Shown here one piece after another: positions 29,333 through 38,414 of a DNA stretch of 64,000 nucleotides. Made by a program: the position numbers and the translations under genes. The DNA comes from Amycolatopsis methanolica 239. Lineage in GTDB: Bacteria; Actinomycetota; Actinomycetes; Mycobacteriales; Pseudonocardiaceae. Position 1 is the first letter of the stretch. Every line of letters starts with the position of its first letter. A model generated the notes under the pieces. The model was not told where the DNA came from and made no database searches. It worked only from the letters and a program-made list of their open reading frames with translations. The DNA is taken from NCBI RefSeq assembly GCF_000739085.1, contig NZ_CP009110.1:3658001-3722000 (forward strand), in the 5' to 3' direction.

Positions 29333-30046
29333 TCACGAAGCGGTCAGCGACCGCAGTTCGTCGATCGTGCCGAAGAACGTGTCCTGGTTGCCGGGCAGCG
29401 GGCCGGCGACGGCGGACTGCCAGAACTTCGCCGTCCAGCCGCCGGGCACCTCGCCCATCGTGGTGTTGTAGCGGGCCAGCCAGAGAACGTGGTCGGCGGC
29501 GAACGCGGTGCTGTCCGCCGTGCACGCCTTCCACCACCGGTTCGTCGTGTAGATGATCGGCGTGTGCCCGGTGCGCCGCTTCAGCTCGGTGCTGAAGTCG
29601 CGGATCCAGGCGACCATGTCCGCGGGCGATTTCGCGTAGCAGGCAGGCGTGTTCGGCGTGTCCTCCAGGTCCAGCGTCGGCGGCAGGGTCATGCCGTCGG
29701 CGAACCACTTGCCGTCGTGGGTGTGCAGGTACGCGGCCTGCTCGGCGCCGCCGGTCTTGTCCGGGCGGGCGTAGTGGTAAGCCGACCGGTACAGGCCGGC
29801 GGCCTTCGCGCCGCGGAACTGCGCCAGGAAGTTCGGGTTCACGTACCCGACGCCCGCGGTGTCCTTGACGAACACGAAACCCGCGCCCGCGGCCTTGGCG
29901 GCAGCGAAGTCGGGCACCCCCTGCGAGGCGCTGATGTCGAACCCGGCGATCTGCGCCGCGGGCTGCGCCGAGGCGACCGCGGGCGCGAACCCGGCCACGA
30001 GGGCCGTCACCACCGCCACCAACCGGAAGATCCTTTTCGCTGCCAC
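29333..30046 (-). CDS. secreted GH25 lysozyme-like muramidase
   Basis: 237 residues from GTG with a cleavable signal peptide (FRLVAVVTALVAGFAPAVASA, cut before QPAA). The mature part starts IAGFDISASQGVPDF, the GH25 opening with a catalytic-site Asp, and LPPTLDLEDTPNT has the DxE pair. IIYTTNRWWKACT and LWLARYNTTMGEVPGGW are also GH25-like. It should cleave peptidoglycan outside the cell. The GTG is preferred because the signal peptide then has a short basic start (VAAKRIFR). Confidence 0.88.
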   Translation of the reverse strand: MAAKRIFRLVAVVTALVAGFAPAVASAQPAAQIAGFDISASQGVPDFAAAKAAGAGFVFVKDTAGVGYVNPNFLAQFRGAKAAGLYRSAYHYARPDKTGGAEQAAYLHTHDGKWFADGMTLPPTLDLEDTPNTPACYAKSPADMVAWIRDFSTELKRRTGHTPIIYTTNRWWKACTADSTAFAADHVLWLARYNTTMGEVPGGWTAKFWQSAVAGPLPGNQDTFFGTIDELRSLTAS

Positions 30047-30105
30047 GTCCCGGACCGTAGATCCAGTTCCGGGTCCTCGCGCGGGGCGTGACCGCATCGG
30101 GTGAG

Positions 30106-30693
30106 TCAGGCGCCCGGGAACGAGGCGGCCCACATCGCCTCCAGCCCGGCGGTGAGCTGCTCCGACGTCGGCGCCCCGTCCGGGTCGAGCAGCCACTGCA
30201 CGGCCAGCCCGTCGCAGATCGCGATCACGAAGCTGGCCACCGCCTGGCAGCGCGGGTCGTCGGCCGTCGTGCCGTCCGCCAGTGACCGCGCGACCAGCTC
30301 GGCGACCTTCGCGCGGCAGCGGCGGTACTGCTCGGCGAACTGCTCCCGCAGCGACTCCGCCCGCTCGGCCTGCGCCAGCGCCTCGACGTAGGACAGCAGC
30401 AACGCCCGGCTGGCGGGCAGGCTGTCCAGCATCGCCGCCCACGCGCGCCGCCCGCGCTCGATCGGCGGCACGGCGGGCTCGGCCATCGCGATCGAGGACA
30501 GCTTGTCGGTCCACTCCTCGAACACCTCGCCGATCGCGGCGTTGAGCAGGCCCGCCTTGGACCCGAAGTGGTACCCGATCGAGTGCAGGTTGGTGTCCGA
30601 CGCCGCGACCAGATCCCGCGCCGTGATGTGCGCGTACCCCTTCTCCTCCAGCAGCCGCCGCGCCGCGGCGAGCAGCTCTTCCCGGTGTCCCAC
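30106..30693 (-). CDS. TetR-family regulator
   Basis: 195 residues. The N-terminal HTH is ITARDLVAASDTNLHSIGYHFGSKAGLLNAAI, followed by an all-helical ligand domain typical of the TetR C-terminal 'YxxxxxE' group (LLLSYVEALAQAERAE). It is divergent from the adjacent P450 with a 73-bp gap, so it probably represses that gene and itself. The ligand is unknown. Confidence 0.9.
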   Translation of the reverse strand: MGHREELLAAARRLLEEKGYAHITARDLVAASDTNLHSIGYHFGSKAGLLNAAIGEVFEEWTDKLSSIAMAEPAVPPIERGRRAWAAMLDSLPASRALLLSYVEALAQAERAESLREQFAEQYRRCRAKVAELVARSLADGTTADDPRCQAVASFVIAICDGLAVQWLLDPDGAPTSEQLTAGLEAMWAASFPGA

Positions 30694-30766
30694 ACCGGAA
30701 CCCTAGCTGGACACCCGAGTTACACGTGCGTATAAATGAGGCACCGGTCACGTCGAGGAGGTCGCG

Positions 30767-32086
30767 ATGAGCGTCGAAACCCGGTCCCGGACGAGCACGC
30801 TGCCGCTGCCGCCGGGCCCGAGGCTCCCGGCGGGCGTGCAGACGGTACTCTTCGGCAACTTCCGGCACGTGCTGATGCCCCTGCTGCGGCGCCGCTACGG
30901 CGACCTCGTGCGCCTCAACCTCTACCCCGAGCGGCACGTGGTGCAGCTGGCGGACGTCGAGCACATCAAGGCGGTGTTCAGCGGACCGGCCGACGTGTTC
31001 CACGCCGGTGAGGGCAACGTCATCCTCAAGCCGCTGATGGGCCCGCACTCGGTGCTGCTCACCGACGAGGACGTGCACCTGCGCGCCCGCAAGCTGCTGA
31101 TGCCCGCGTTCCACGGCGCGGCGCTGCGCGGCTACCGGGAGATGATCACCGAGCTGGCCGAGGCCGAGGTCGCGAGCTGGACGCCGGGCCGGATGTTCCG
31201 CTCGCACGATCGCATGCAGGCGCTGACGCTGGAGATCATCCTGCGCGTGGTGTTCGGCGTCGCCGAGGGGCCGCGGCTGGACGAGCTGCGCGCCCTGCTC
31301 ACCCGGATCGTCGACATCGGGGTGCTCGAGCTGTTCGGCTGGCACAACGCGAAACTGCGCCGGTTCGGCCCGTGGCGGCGCTACAGCCTCGCGCAGGACC
31401 GGGTGGACGAGCTGCTCTACGCCGAGATCGCCGACCGCCGCAAGGCCGACGACCTCGACGGTCGCGGCGACGTGCTGTCCCGCCTGCTGACGGTGCCGGC
31501 CGAGGAGGACCGGCTCTCCGACGCCGAGCTGCGGGACCAGCTGATCACCCTGCTGCTGGCCGGGCACGAGACCACCGCGACCGCGCTGGCCTGGTCGTTC
31601 CACGAGCTGGCGCGCGACCCGGCGCGGCAGCGGCGCGCGATCGAGGCCGCCGACGCCGGGGACGAGAAGTACCTGGAGGCCGTGGCCAAGGAGGCGATGC
31701 GGCAGCACCCGGTGATCTCCGAGGTGGCGCGGCGGCTCACGCGCGACATCGAGATCGGCGGCTACCGGATTCCCGCCGGCTACACGGTGATGCCCTCGAT
31801 CGCGCTGGTCCAGGGCGATCCGGCGCACCACGAGGACCCGGCGGCGTTCCGGCCGGAGCGGTTCCTCGACGGCGGCCCGGCGTCGGGCACGTGGTTCCCG
31901 TTCGGCGGCGGCGTGCGGCGCTGCCTGGGCGCCGGGTTCTCGTTGCTGGAGGCGACGATCGTGCTGCGGGCGGTGCTGACCCGGTTCGCGGTGGAGCCGG
32001 ACCGCGCCCGCGGCGAGCACTCGAAGCCGCGGCACATCACGATGGTGCCCGGGCGGGGCGCCCGGATCGCGGTCATCCCCCGGTGA
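30767..32086 (+). CDS. cytochrome P450
   Basis: 439 residues, soluble. I-helix LLLAGHETTATALAW, K-helix Glu-x-x-Arg in KEAMRQHP, PERF region RPERFLDG and heme-Cys loop FPFGGGVRRCLGAGF, with Cys as the fifth ligand. The opening LPLPPGPRLPAGVQT is typical of the CYP110/CYP1xx fatty-acid-like bacterial group. GAGGAGG before the ATG and a TATAAA box about 30 bp further upstream support the start. No ferredoxin partner is adjacent. Regulated, presumably, by the divergent TetR. Confidence 0.92.
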   Translation: MSVETRSRTSTLPLPPGPRLPAGVQTVLFGNFRHVLMPLLRRRYGDLVRLNLYPERHVVQLADVEHIKAVFSGPADVFHAGEGNVILKPLMGPHSVLLTDEDVHLRARKLLMPAFHGAALRGYREMITELAEAEVASWTPGRMFRSHDRMQALTLEIILRVVFGVAEGPRLDELRALLTRIVDIGVLELFGWHNAKLRRFGPWRRYSLAQDRVDELLYAEIADRRKADDLDGRGDVLSRLLTVPAEEDRLSDAELRDQLITLLLAGHETTATALAWSFHELARDPARQRRAIEAADAGDEKYLEAVAKEAMRQHPVISEVARRLTRDIEIGGYRIPAGYTVMPSIALVQGDPAHHEDPAAFRPERFLDGGPASGTWFPFGGGVRRCLGAGFSLLEATIVLRAVLTRFAVEPDRARGEHSKPRHITMVPGRGARIAVIPR

Positions 32087-32492
32087 GGAGCAGGCCGCCC
32101 AGCGCGACGAGGGCGAGCACCTTGACGGCCTCGAGCACGACGTAGACGACGTGCGCCCGGGACCGCGGGACGTCTTCGCCGGCGAGGACACGGTCGGAGC
32201 GGCGGTTCAGCGGCGGGCGGACCACGGCGAGCTGCACGACGAGCACGACCGCGGCGACGGCGCCGGCCAGGTACACCGGCCACCGGACGTCCGAGAGGGT
32301 GACCCCGGCCGCGACGAGCACCGCGAGCACCACCTCGGCGCGGTTGAGCGCGCGGAAGACGATGCGCCCGATGCCCAGCCCGAGCGGCACGGTCACGCCG
32401 GGCGCGCGGAACTTCAGCGGCGCCTCGAGGAACGAGATCCCGAGCACCATGCCCAGCCACAGGCAGGTGACACCACCGGCGAGCTCAGCCAT
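32073..32492 (-). CDS. four-helix membrane protein
   Basis: About 139 residues. It has four hydrophobic segments, of which the first (LAGGVTCLWLGMVLGISFLEAPLKF) carries the motif SFLEAPLKFRAPGV seen in small conserved actinobacterial membrane proteins; no function is assigned. The ATG at 32492 (MAELAGG) is used rather than one two codons upstream. It overlaps the convergent P450 by 14 bases. Its ATG lies inside a GATGGCTGA sequence that recurs twice in the adjacent repeat region. Confidence 0.65.
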   Translation of the reverse strand: MAELAGGVTCLWLGMVLGISFLEAPLKFRAPGVTVPLGLGIGRIVFRALNRAEVVLAVLVAAGVTLSDVRWPVYLAGAVAAVVLVVQLAVVRPPLNRRSDRVLAGEDVPRSRAHVVYVVLEAVKVLALVALGGLLLTGG

Positions 32493-32925
32493 CGGCAAAC
32501 CTCCAGTTCAGGGTCGGAGTTCGGGTCGGGCGTGCGCGAGGGGCCGGATCAGGCATCGATCGCCTCCGGTTCGGCGCGGGGTTCGGGCGGCGAAGCGGCC
32601 GGTTCGGCGCGGGGATCGACCCAGCGCAAAGGGCCATCTCGGCGCCGGCCGAGGAGTGGGCGCGGGGCGCCGTCCAGCATCGGCCCCTCCACCTCGACGC
32701 GGGGTTCGACTCGGCGCTGGGGCCGGTTCGGGGCAGGGGTTCGGCCCAGGCCAGGCGATTCGCCCGCGCAGCCGCGTCAGCCATCGGCCACCTCCCGCTC
32801 CGCGCGGGGGTTCGGCGCAGGGTAGGCGGTTCGCCCGCGGAGCCCACCCAGCGATCGACCGCCCCGGCTCGCCGCGGGGGTTTGGTTCGGCGCAGGCGGG
32901 TCGCTCGCGCGGCGGCTCAGCCATC
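32493..32925. repeat. degenerate GC-rich repeat tract
   Basis: 433 bp without a credible gene. It is built from degenerate units containing GGTTCGGCGCRGG (plus strand), which recur at least six times, and three copies of TCAGCCATCGGC (about 32487, 32779 and 32921). Each of the three provides a stop (GCC GAT GGC TGA) and an overlapping ATG on the minus strand. Resulting frames encode Arg/Pro-rich 'RANRLxxAEPxP' strings, probably without function. Tandem duplication of the 3' end of the regulator gene followed by decay is the simplest reading. Confidence 0.6.
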
Positions 32926-33507
32926 GGCCACTCCCAGCTCGACCACGCACGCGTCCGGGTCGGCGAAGGGCAGCAGGCGCGTCGCGCGCAGGGGGCCGTT
33001 CGCGAGGGCCCCGTTCAGCATGCCGAGGTGCACCGAGCAGACCGCGTCGCGGTGGCGGGACGCCAGCTCCAGGAACGGGCAGTGCCGCAGGCGGATCCGG
33101 TGCGGGTCGGCGGCCTGTTCGGGCTCGAAGCCCAGCTCGTCGAGCAGGCGCACCACCTGCGCGGACGTCTCCGGACGGGCGGTGAGACGGCGGCCCCACG
33201 CGGCACCCGCCGTTTCCGGGTCGCCGGTGCCGCCGGTCAGCAGGATCTCGGCCAGCACTTCGTAGCGGCGGTCCCGGCCCCGCGCCGCCACCGGCGGCAC
33301 CCGGTACTCGGCCGCCGGTCGTCCCGGGCCGCGCGCGTGGCCTGGCACCCGCTCGACCAGCCCGTCGGCCACCAGCTGGTCCAGGTGGAAGCGCACGCTG
33401 TTCGGGTGCAGCCCGAGCCGCCCGGCCAGCTCGGCCACTCCCACCGGCCCCGTCTCCCGGATCGCGCGCAGCACCCCGGCGCGGCGTCCCGGCACGTGGT
33501 GCGTCAT
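32917..33507 (-). CDS. winged-helix regulator with Cys-rich C-terminal domain (SufR/ArsR-like)
   Basis: 196 residues. VLRAIRETGPVGVAELAGRLGLHPNSVRFHLDQLVADGLVE is the winged HTH; the C-terminal half has Cys at HCPFLELA and VCSVHLGML plus one more near the end, the arrangement of regulators that carry a metal or Fe-S cluster. GGGAGG four bases before the ATG fixes the start. It is divergent from the cupin gene across a short AT-rich region with repeated TTATCC boxes, so it likely controls both. Ligand unknown. Confidence 0.82.
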   Translation of the reverse strand: MTHHVPGRRAGVLRAIRETGPVGVAELAGRLGLHPNSVRFHLDQLVADGLVERVPGHARGPGRPAAEYRVPPVAARGRDRRYEVLAEILLTGGTGDPETAGAAWGRRLTARPETSAQVVRLLDELGFEPEQAADPHRIRLRHCPFLELASRHRDAVCSVHLGMLNGALANGPLRATRLLPFADPDACVVELGVADG

Positions 33508-33529
33508 CGTGACCTCCCCTGCGCGCGGG

Positions 33530-33560
33530 TTATCCTGGTCCTGAATTTATCCAAGGATTT
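33530..33560. promoter_or_regulatory. TTATCC boxes between regulator and cupin gene
   Basis: TTATCC (33530), TTATCC (33547) and inverted GGATTT (33555) lie in a short AT-rich gap, with the first two boxes exactly 17 bp apart and ATCCAAGGAT forming a local dyad. The divergent HTH regulator is the natural candidate to bind here. Confidence 0.5.
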
Positions 33561-33585
33561 TTCGTACTAACAGGGCGGGGTTGGA

Positions 33586-33963
33586 TTGCGCACCACGGCA
33601 CACCGGCACGGCCCGAGCGAGACCCTCCCGGCGAACATCCAGGAGATCGCCGCGGCGGGCGACGGCGCGCCGGGCATCCTGTGGCGGCTGCGCGAGGAGG
33701 GCCGCCAGCTCGACGCGAACCTCGTGCACCTGCCCGCGGGCGAGCGGATCGGCACCCACGCCGAGCCCGACCTCGACCTGCTGCTGGTGGTCGTGACCGG
33801 CGCCGGGAAGCTGACCACCGGCGACGACACCGTCGACGTCGGCCCCGGCTCGCTGGTGTGGCTCGCGCACGGGCAGGCACGGGCGATCGAGGCGGGCCCG
33901 GAGGGCCTGTCGTACCTGACCGTGCACCGCCGCCGCCCGGGAATGCGGATCGGACTCCGCTAG
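33586..33963 (+). CDS. small cupin-domain protein
   Basis: 125 residues. LVHLPAGERIGTHAEPDLDLLLVVVTGAGKLTTGDDTVDV is a classical cupin motif 1, though with only one His in the usual metal triad, and GSLVWLAHGQARAIEAG is motif 2. It may bind a small molecule rather than a catalytic metal. TTG start with GGGCGGGG as ribosome-binding site. Divergent from the Cys-rich regulator, whose target it probably is. Confidence 0.75.
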   Translation: MRTTAHRHGPSETLPANIQEIAAAGDGAPGILWRLREEGRQLDANLVHLPAGERIGTHAEPDLDLLLVVVTGAGKLTTGDDTVDVGPGSLVWLAHGQARAIEAGPEGLSYLTVHRRRPGMRIGLR

Positions 33964-34116
33964 AGGGGCGATCGTCCCGCCAAGGCGCGACCAGCGCCGC
34001 CAGCCGCGCGTGAGCACCGGCCCGCGGGGCGGGCGGCAGCCGGCAAGCGGGTCGTGCGCGCGCCACCCGGCCCGGGCCGCCTGCCCTGCCGGCCGACGGC
34101 ACAGGCGCGAACCGGG

Positions 34117-36075
34117 CTAGCGCCGCCGTGTGCGGAGGTAGTCGCTGATCACCGCGGCGCCCAAACCGTCCACCTCGGGCGCCACGACGCGCCCGCCGGA
34201 GCGCCGCGCGATCAGGTCCACGAACGCCGCCAGCCGCGGGTCGTCGCCAAGGCGGAACACCGACACCGAAGCACCCATCTTCGCCAGGCGGTCCACTTCG
34301 GACAACGTCTTGACCAGGGTCCGCGGCTGGGGCGGGTAGTCGAACTCCGCGGTGCCGTCCGGTTCCAGGTGGGCGGTCGGCTCGCCGTCGGTCACCATCA
34401 GCACCACCGGCTGGGCGTCCGGGTGCCGTCGCAGGTGACGCCCGGCCAGGAGCAGCGCATGGTGCGCGTTGGTGCCCTGCTCCCACACCCCCTCCAGCCC
34501 GACCAGCTCCGGCAGCTCCACCGACGCCGCGTACCGGCCGAAGGTGATCAGCTGCAGCGCGTCGTTGCGGAAGCGCGTGGAGATCAGCTGGTGCAGCGCC
34601 AGCGCGGTGCGCTTCATCGGCAGCCAGCGGCCCTCCGACACCATCGACCACGACGTGTCCACCAGCAGCGCCACCGCGGCCCGCGACCGCAGCTCGGTCT
34701 CCACCACCTCCACGTCGGACACGTCCAGCCGCACCGCGCCGCCGCCCGTCGAGGCCGTCCGGAGCACCGCATTGCGCACGGTGCGGGACACCTCCCACGG
34801 TTCCCGGTCGCCGAACTGCCATGGCCGGCTCGCCCCGGTCGGCTCGCCCGCCGCGCCCGCCGACTCCGTCTGCCGCTCGCCGGTCTTGCCGCGCAGCGAG
34901 TGCACGATGTCCGACAGCGCGGTCTCCCCCAGACGCCGCAACGCCTTCGGGGTCAGCCGCAGCGAACCGTCCGGCGCGCGCTCGAACAGGCCCTGCGACC
35001 GCAGCTCCCGCTCCAGCTCGGACAGCCGCCGCGCGTCGACCCCGGCGTCCGGGCCGAGCTGGCGTTCCAGCGCCTCCAGGTCGATGTCCTCCAGCCGCGC
35101 GCCCGGGTAGGACTGGGCCAGCTGCTCGGCCAGTGCGTCCAGCTCCGCGAGGTCCTGCATCGCCTGCGCGCCCTCGCCCAGCCCCAGCGGGTCCTGGCCG
35201 CGGAACCGCGCCGAGGACGTCCAGTCCTCCCCCGGCCGCATCGCCTGCAGCCGCGCGTCCAGGCCGGCCAGCTGCTGCCCGATGCGCGGGTCGCCGAACG
35301 CCTGCTGCGCCAGCTCGGCCAGCTCCGCCCGCTGCTCGGCCGACATCGAGTTCAGCATCCGCTGCGCGGCCGCCGCCCGCGCGGCCAGCGCGTCGATGAG
35401 CTCGTCCACGTCGCGCGGGTTCTCCGGGAAGAACTCGCCGTGGCGGCGCATGAACTCGTCGAACCGCTCGTCGATGTCGTCCACGCCGCGGGCGTGGGCG
35501 TCCAGCAGCGCGTTGAGGTCGGACAGCATCTGGTGGACGCGCTCCACGTCCTCCTGGCTGGTGCTCTGCAGCGCCTGCTTCATGCCCTCGAACCGCGCGT
35601 CGAGCATCTCCCGGCCGAGCAGGTCGCGGATCTGCTCGTACTTGTCCCGGCCCTCCTCGGACCGCCACGGGTACTCCGACAGCTCGCGCACGGCGGCGGC
35701 CGTGCCCGGCGGCAGCGCCTCGAGCTGCGCCTCGGCGAAGCGGGCGTCGTCGGACGGGTCGGGGAACAGCGCCCGCTTCTCGGCGTCCAGCGCCTCGTCG
35801 AGCAGGCGCCGCACCTCCTGCAGCGTGCCGTCGAGGCGGTGGCGCCGCTGGATCTCGGCGCGGCGCTGCCACACCCGGCGGGTCATCTCGTCGAGCCCGC
35901 GCGTGTTGCGGGTGCCGCGGCGCAGCAGCTCCACCAGCGCCGACCGCGGCGACGCGCCGTCCATGACCTCACGGCCGATCTCGTCGAGCGCCTCGCGCAG
36001 GTCGACCGGCGGGGCGAGCGGGTCGGGACCCTCGTGCCACGGCCCGTAGGACCAGCCCTCGGGTGCGGTGCTCAC
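34117..36075 (-). CDS. VWA-domain protein, partner of MoxR-type ATPase
   Basis: 652 residues. A long charged helical region (1-400) is followed by a C-terminal von Willebrand A domain with complete MIDAS: DTSWSM, a Thr in WEQGTNAHHAL and MVTDGEPT. Its GTG overlaps the stop of the upstream AAA+ gene (GTGA). MoxR/VWA pairs act together as chaperone-like machines in metal insertion or complex assembly; the client here is unknown. Confidence 0.88.
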   Translation of the reverse strand: MSTAPEGWSYGPWHEGPDPLAPPVDLREALDEIGREVMDGASPRSALVELLRRGTRNTRGLDEMTRRVWQRRAEIQRRHRLDGTLQEVRRLLDEALDAEKRALFPDPSDDARFAEAQLEALPPGTAAAVRELSEYPWRSEEGRDKYEQIRDLLGREMLDARFEGMKQALQSTSQEDVERVHQMLSDLNALLDAHARGVDDIDERFDEFMRRHGEFFPENPRDVDELIDALAARAAAAQRMLNSMSAEQRAELAELAQQAFGDPRIGQQLAGLDARLQAMRPGEDWTSSARFRGQDPLGLGEGAQAMQDLAELDALAEQLAQSYPGARLEDIDLEALERQLGPDAGVDARRLSELERELRSQGLFERAPDGSLRLTPKALRRLGETALSDIVHSLRGKTGERQTESAGAAGEPTGASRPWQFGDREPWEVSRTVRNAVLRTASTGGGAVRLDVSDVEVVETELRSRAAVALLVDTSWSMVSEGRWLPMKRTALALHQLISTRFRNDALQLITFGRYAASVELPELVGLEGVWEQGTNAHHALLLAGRHLRRHPDAQPVVLMVTDGEPTAHLEPDGTAEFDYPPQPRTLVKTLSEVDRLAKMGASVSVFRLGDDPRLAAFVDLIARRSGGRVVAPEVDGLGAAVISDYLRTRRR

Positions 36076-37469
36076 GGCCCGTACACCGTGGTCGCGTCGT
36101 CGGAGTCCTTGGCCAGCTGCCGGGCCAGGTACAGCGACTCCAGTGCCAGCTCGACGGCCGCCGCGATGCGTCCCGGCTCGTCGGTGGCCGACACCCCGGC
36201 ACGCTGGGCGACCTCGTGCAGCACCGGCAGCTCGGGCAGCGCGGCGAGCAGGTCCGCGCCCGGCACGCGCTCGCCGGTGGCGACCAGGTGCCCGTTGGAC
36301 ACCGCCTCCACCAGCGGGCGCAGGTTGAGCCCGCCGAAGCGCTCGCGGGCGGTCTCGGCGACCGCGCGGCGCAGCAGGTGCACCAGGTGCTCGGTCTCGC
36401 GCCCCTCCTCGCCTGGCTCGAACTCGATCTTGCCGCGCAGCACGGCGGGCACGGCCTCCAGGTCGACCGGGCGTGCCACGGCCGGGTGCTCGCCGGTCAG
36501 TGCGGCCCGGCGCAGCGCCGCCGCGGCGACCGTCTCCGCCGCCGCGACCGCGAACCGGGCCGACACACCCGAGCGCTGGTCGACCACGGTGGATTCGCGC
36601 AGGTTGCGCACGAACCGGGCCAGCACCTCCAGCAGCGGCTCACCGACCTCAGCGACCAGGTTCGCCTCCTGGCGCACCACGTCCACCTCGGCGGCCACGG
36701 TCAGCGGGTAGTGGGTGCGGATCTCGGCGCCGAAGCGGTCCTTGAGCGGTGTGATGATCCGGCCGCGGTTGGTGTAGTCCTCCGGGTTGGCGGTGGCGAC
36801 CAGCAGCACGTCCAGCGGCAGCCGCAGCGTGTAGCCGCGGATCTGGATGTCGCGCTCCTCCATCACGTTGAGCAGCGCGACCTGGATCCGCTCGGCGAGG
36901 TCGGGCAGCTCGTTGATCGCGACGATGCCGCGGTGCGCGCGCGGCACCAGTCCGAAGTGGATGGTCTCCGGGTCGCCCAGGCTGCGGCCCTCGGCCACCT
37001 TCACCGGGTCGACGTCGCCGATCAGGTCGCCGACCGAGGTGTCCGGTGTGGCCAGCTTCTCGGTGTAGCGCTGATCGCGGTGCAGCCAGGTCACCGGCAG
37101 GTCGTCGCCCAGTTCGGCGGCGCGGCGGCGCGAGCCCGGGGTGATCGGCTCCAGCGGGTGCTCGGCCAGCTCGGAGCCCTCGATCACGGGGGTCCACTCG
37201 TCGAGCAGGCCGGCCAGGGTGCGCAGCAGGCGCGTCTTGCCCTGGCCGCGCTCGCCGAGCAGCACGACGTCGTGCCCGGCCAGCAGGGCGCGTTCGAACT
37301 GGGGCAGCACCGTCCGGTCGAACCCGACGATCCCCGGCCACGGGTTCCGGCCCTCGCGCAGCGCGGCGAGGAGGTTGTCGTGGATCTCGGTCTTGATGCT
37401 GCGCGGCAGGTGCCCAGCCGCGCGCAGTGCTCCCGCGGTGCGCGGGAGGTTCTCGGGTGCGGGTGTCAC
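36072..37469 (-). CDS. MoxR/Mg-chelatase-like AAA+ ATPase
   Basis: 465 residues from GTG 37469. Walker A is GERGQGKTRLL, Walker B region RGIVAINELPDLAE, and sensor-1 region LLVATANPEDYTN, followed by an arginine-finger segment KDRFGAEIRTHYPLT. The organisation matches the BchI/MoxR clade. Translationally coupled to the VWA gene, forming a two-gene operon. Longer upstream frames have no homology. Function inferred from the pairing only. Confidence 0.88.
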   Translation of the reverse strand: MTPAPENLPRTAGALRAAGHLPRSIKTEIHDNLLAALREGRNPWPGIVGFDRTVLPQFERALLAGHDVVLLGERGQGKTRLLRTLAGLLDEWTPVIEGSELAEHPLEPITPGSRRRAAELGDDLPVTWLHRDQRYTEKLATPDTSVGDLIGDVDPVKVAEGRSLGDPETIHFGLVPRAHRGIVAINELPDLAERIQVALLNVMEERDIQIRGYTLRLPLDVLLVATANPEDYTNRGRIITPLKDRFGAEIRTHYPLTVAAEVDVVRQEANLVAEVGEPLLEVLARFVRNLRESTVVDQRSGVSARFAVAAAETVAAAALRRAALTGEHPAVARPVDLEAVPAVLRGKIEFEPGEEGRETEHLVHLLRRAVAETARERFGGLNLRPLVEAVSNGHLVATGERVPGADLLAALPELPVLHEVAQRAGVSATDEPGRIAAAVELALESLYLARQLAKDSDDATTVYGP

Positions 37470-37548
37470 GACTACGACGCTACGCACGTCCCGCGGTGTC
37501 GTCGACGTGGAGCAACTCCAGCGTCCGGGTGCCGTATTCTGGATCGCC

Positions 37549-38346
37549 GTGTGCTGTCCCAGTGCGACCCTCACCGTGTGGGCCTCGGCGTGGCTGTCCG
37601 GCGCCGCCGCGTCCGACGACGTCCTCGACGCGCTCCTGGCGTGGGGCGACGCCCACGAGGTGGTGGCCGCGGACGCCGAAGCCGCGGTGACCCTCGACCT
37701 CCCGCTCGCCGGCGACTTCCCCGGCACGCCCGTCCAGCTGCTCGCCGCGTTGCGCGCGCACGGCGCCGGCCCGGCCCGCCTGGTGCTGCCCGCGTCCGGC
37801 GACCCGCGCGGCCTCGGCGGCGGCGGGCCGTTCACCGAGGCCGCGATGCGGGCCGGTGAGGCCGTGCTGCTGCCCGGACTGGGGTTCGGCCTGGTGCCGG
37901 TCCCGATCGCCGAGGGGCTGGTGCGCTGGTCGGTCCACAAGGTCGCGGTGCCGCTGAGCCCGGACTACGTGGCGCTGAACGAGGCGGAGCACGGCCTGAC
38001 CGACGCGATCCGCGATTCCGCGGGCGCCCTGCAGGCGCTGGACGTCGCGCGGGACCGCCCGGGCGTGCGGGCCGAGCTGGCGGCGAAGCTGCGCGCGCGG
38101 CCGCGCCTGAACTGGCCTGCCGGGACACCCGGGCGGGCGCTGCGGGTGCTGCAACGCGCCGACGAGGTGGGCGCGATTCTGGCGATCGCGGAGATCGACG
38201 AGCCCGGCGGCGCGCTGTCGTCGTCCGCCGCCGTTCGCCGCGCCGACGCCCTGCGCCCGTTGCGCACGGCGGTCCGCACGGCCCGGCACGCGGCGATCAA
38301 CGAAGCGGTCCGGCTACTCACCGAACAGGCTGACCGGCAGCCCTGA
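37549..38346 (+). CDS. uncharacterised protein of 265 residues
   Basis: I do not recognise this family. The middle contains VLPASGDPRGLGGGGPFTEA, GEAVLLPGLGFGLVPVPI and SPDYVALNEAEHGLTDAIR, followed by a long helical C-terminus, so it looks like a soluble alpha/beta protein. The GTG at 37549 lies eight bases after a -10-like TATTCT, suggesting a leaderless message. It is divergent from the MoxR-VWA operon with an 80-bp gap, so it may act with it. Confidence 0.65.
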   Translation: MCCPSATLTVWASAWLSGAAASDDVLDALLAWGDAHEVVAADAEAAVTLDLPLAGDFPGTPVQLLAALRAHGAGPARLVLPASGDPRGLGGGGPFTEAAMRAGEAVLLPGLGFGLVPVPIAEGLVRWSVHKVAVPLSPDYVALNEAEHGLTDAIRDSAGALQALDVARDRPGVRAELAAKLRARPRLNWPAGTPGRALRVLQRADEVGAILAIAEIDEPGGALSSSAAVRRADALRPLRTAVRTARHAAINEAVRLLTEQADRQP

Positions 38347-38414
38347 TCGGCGGCTTGACAGCGTGGTGTTCCCTTGACCCGCACATATCGTCGTAGCGGC
38401 AGGAGACATCTTTC

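Noticed and set aside
33964..34116. 153-bp gap between cupin and VWA genes as a regulatory RNA
   Set aside because: Highly GC-rich with only short stems; nothing conserved or promoter-like could be identified.
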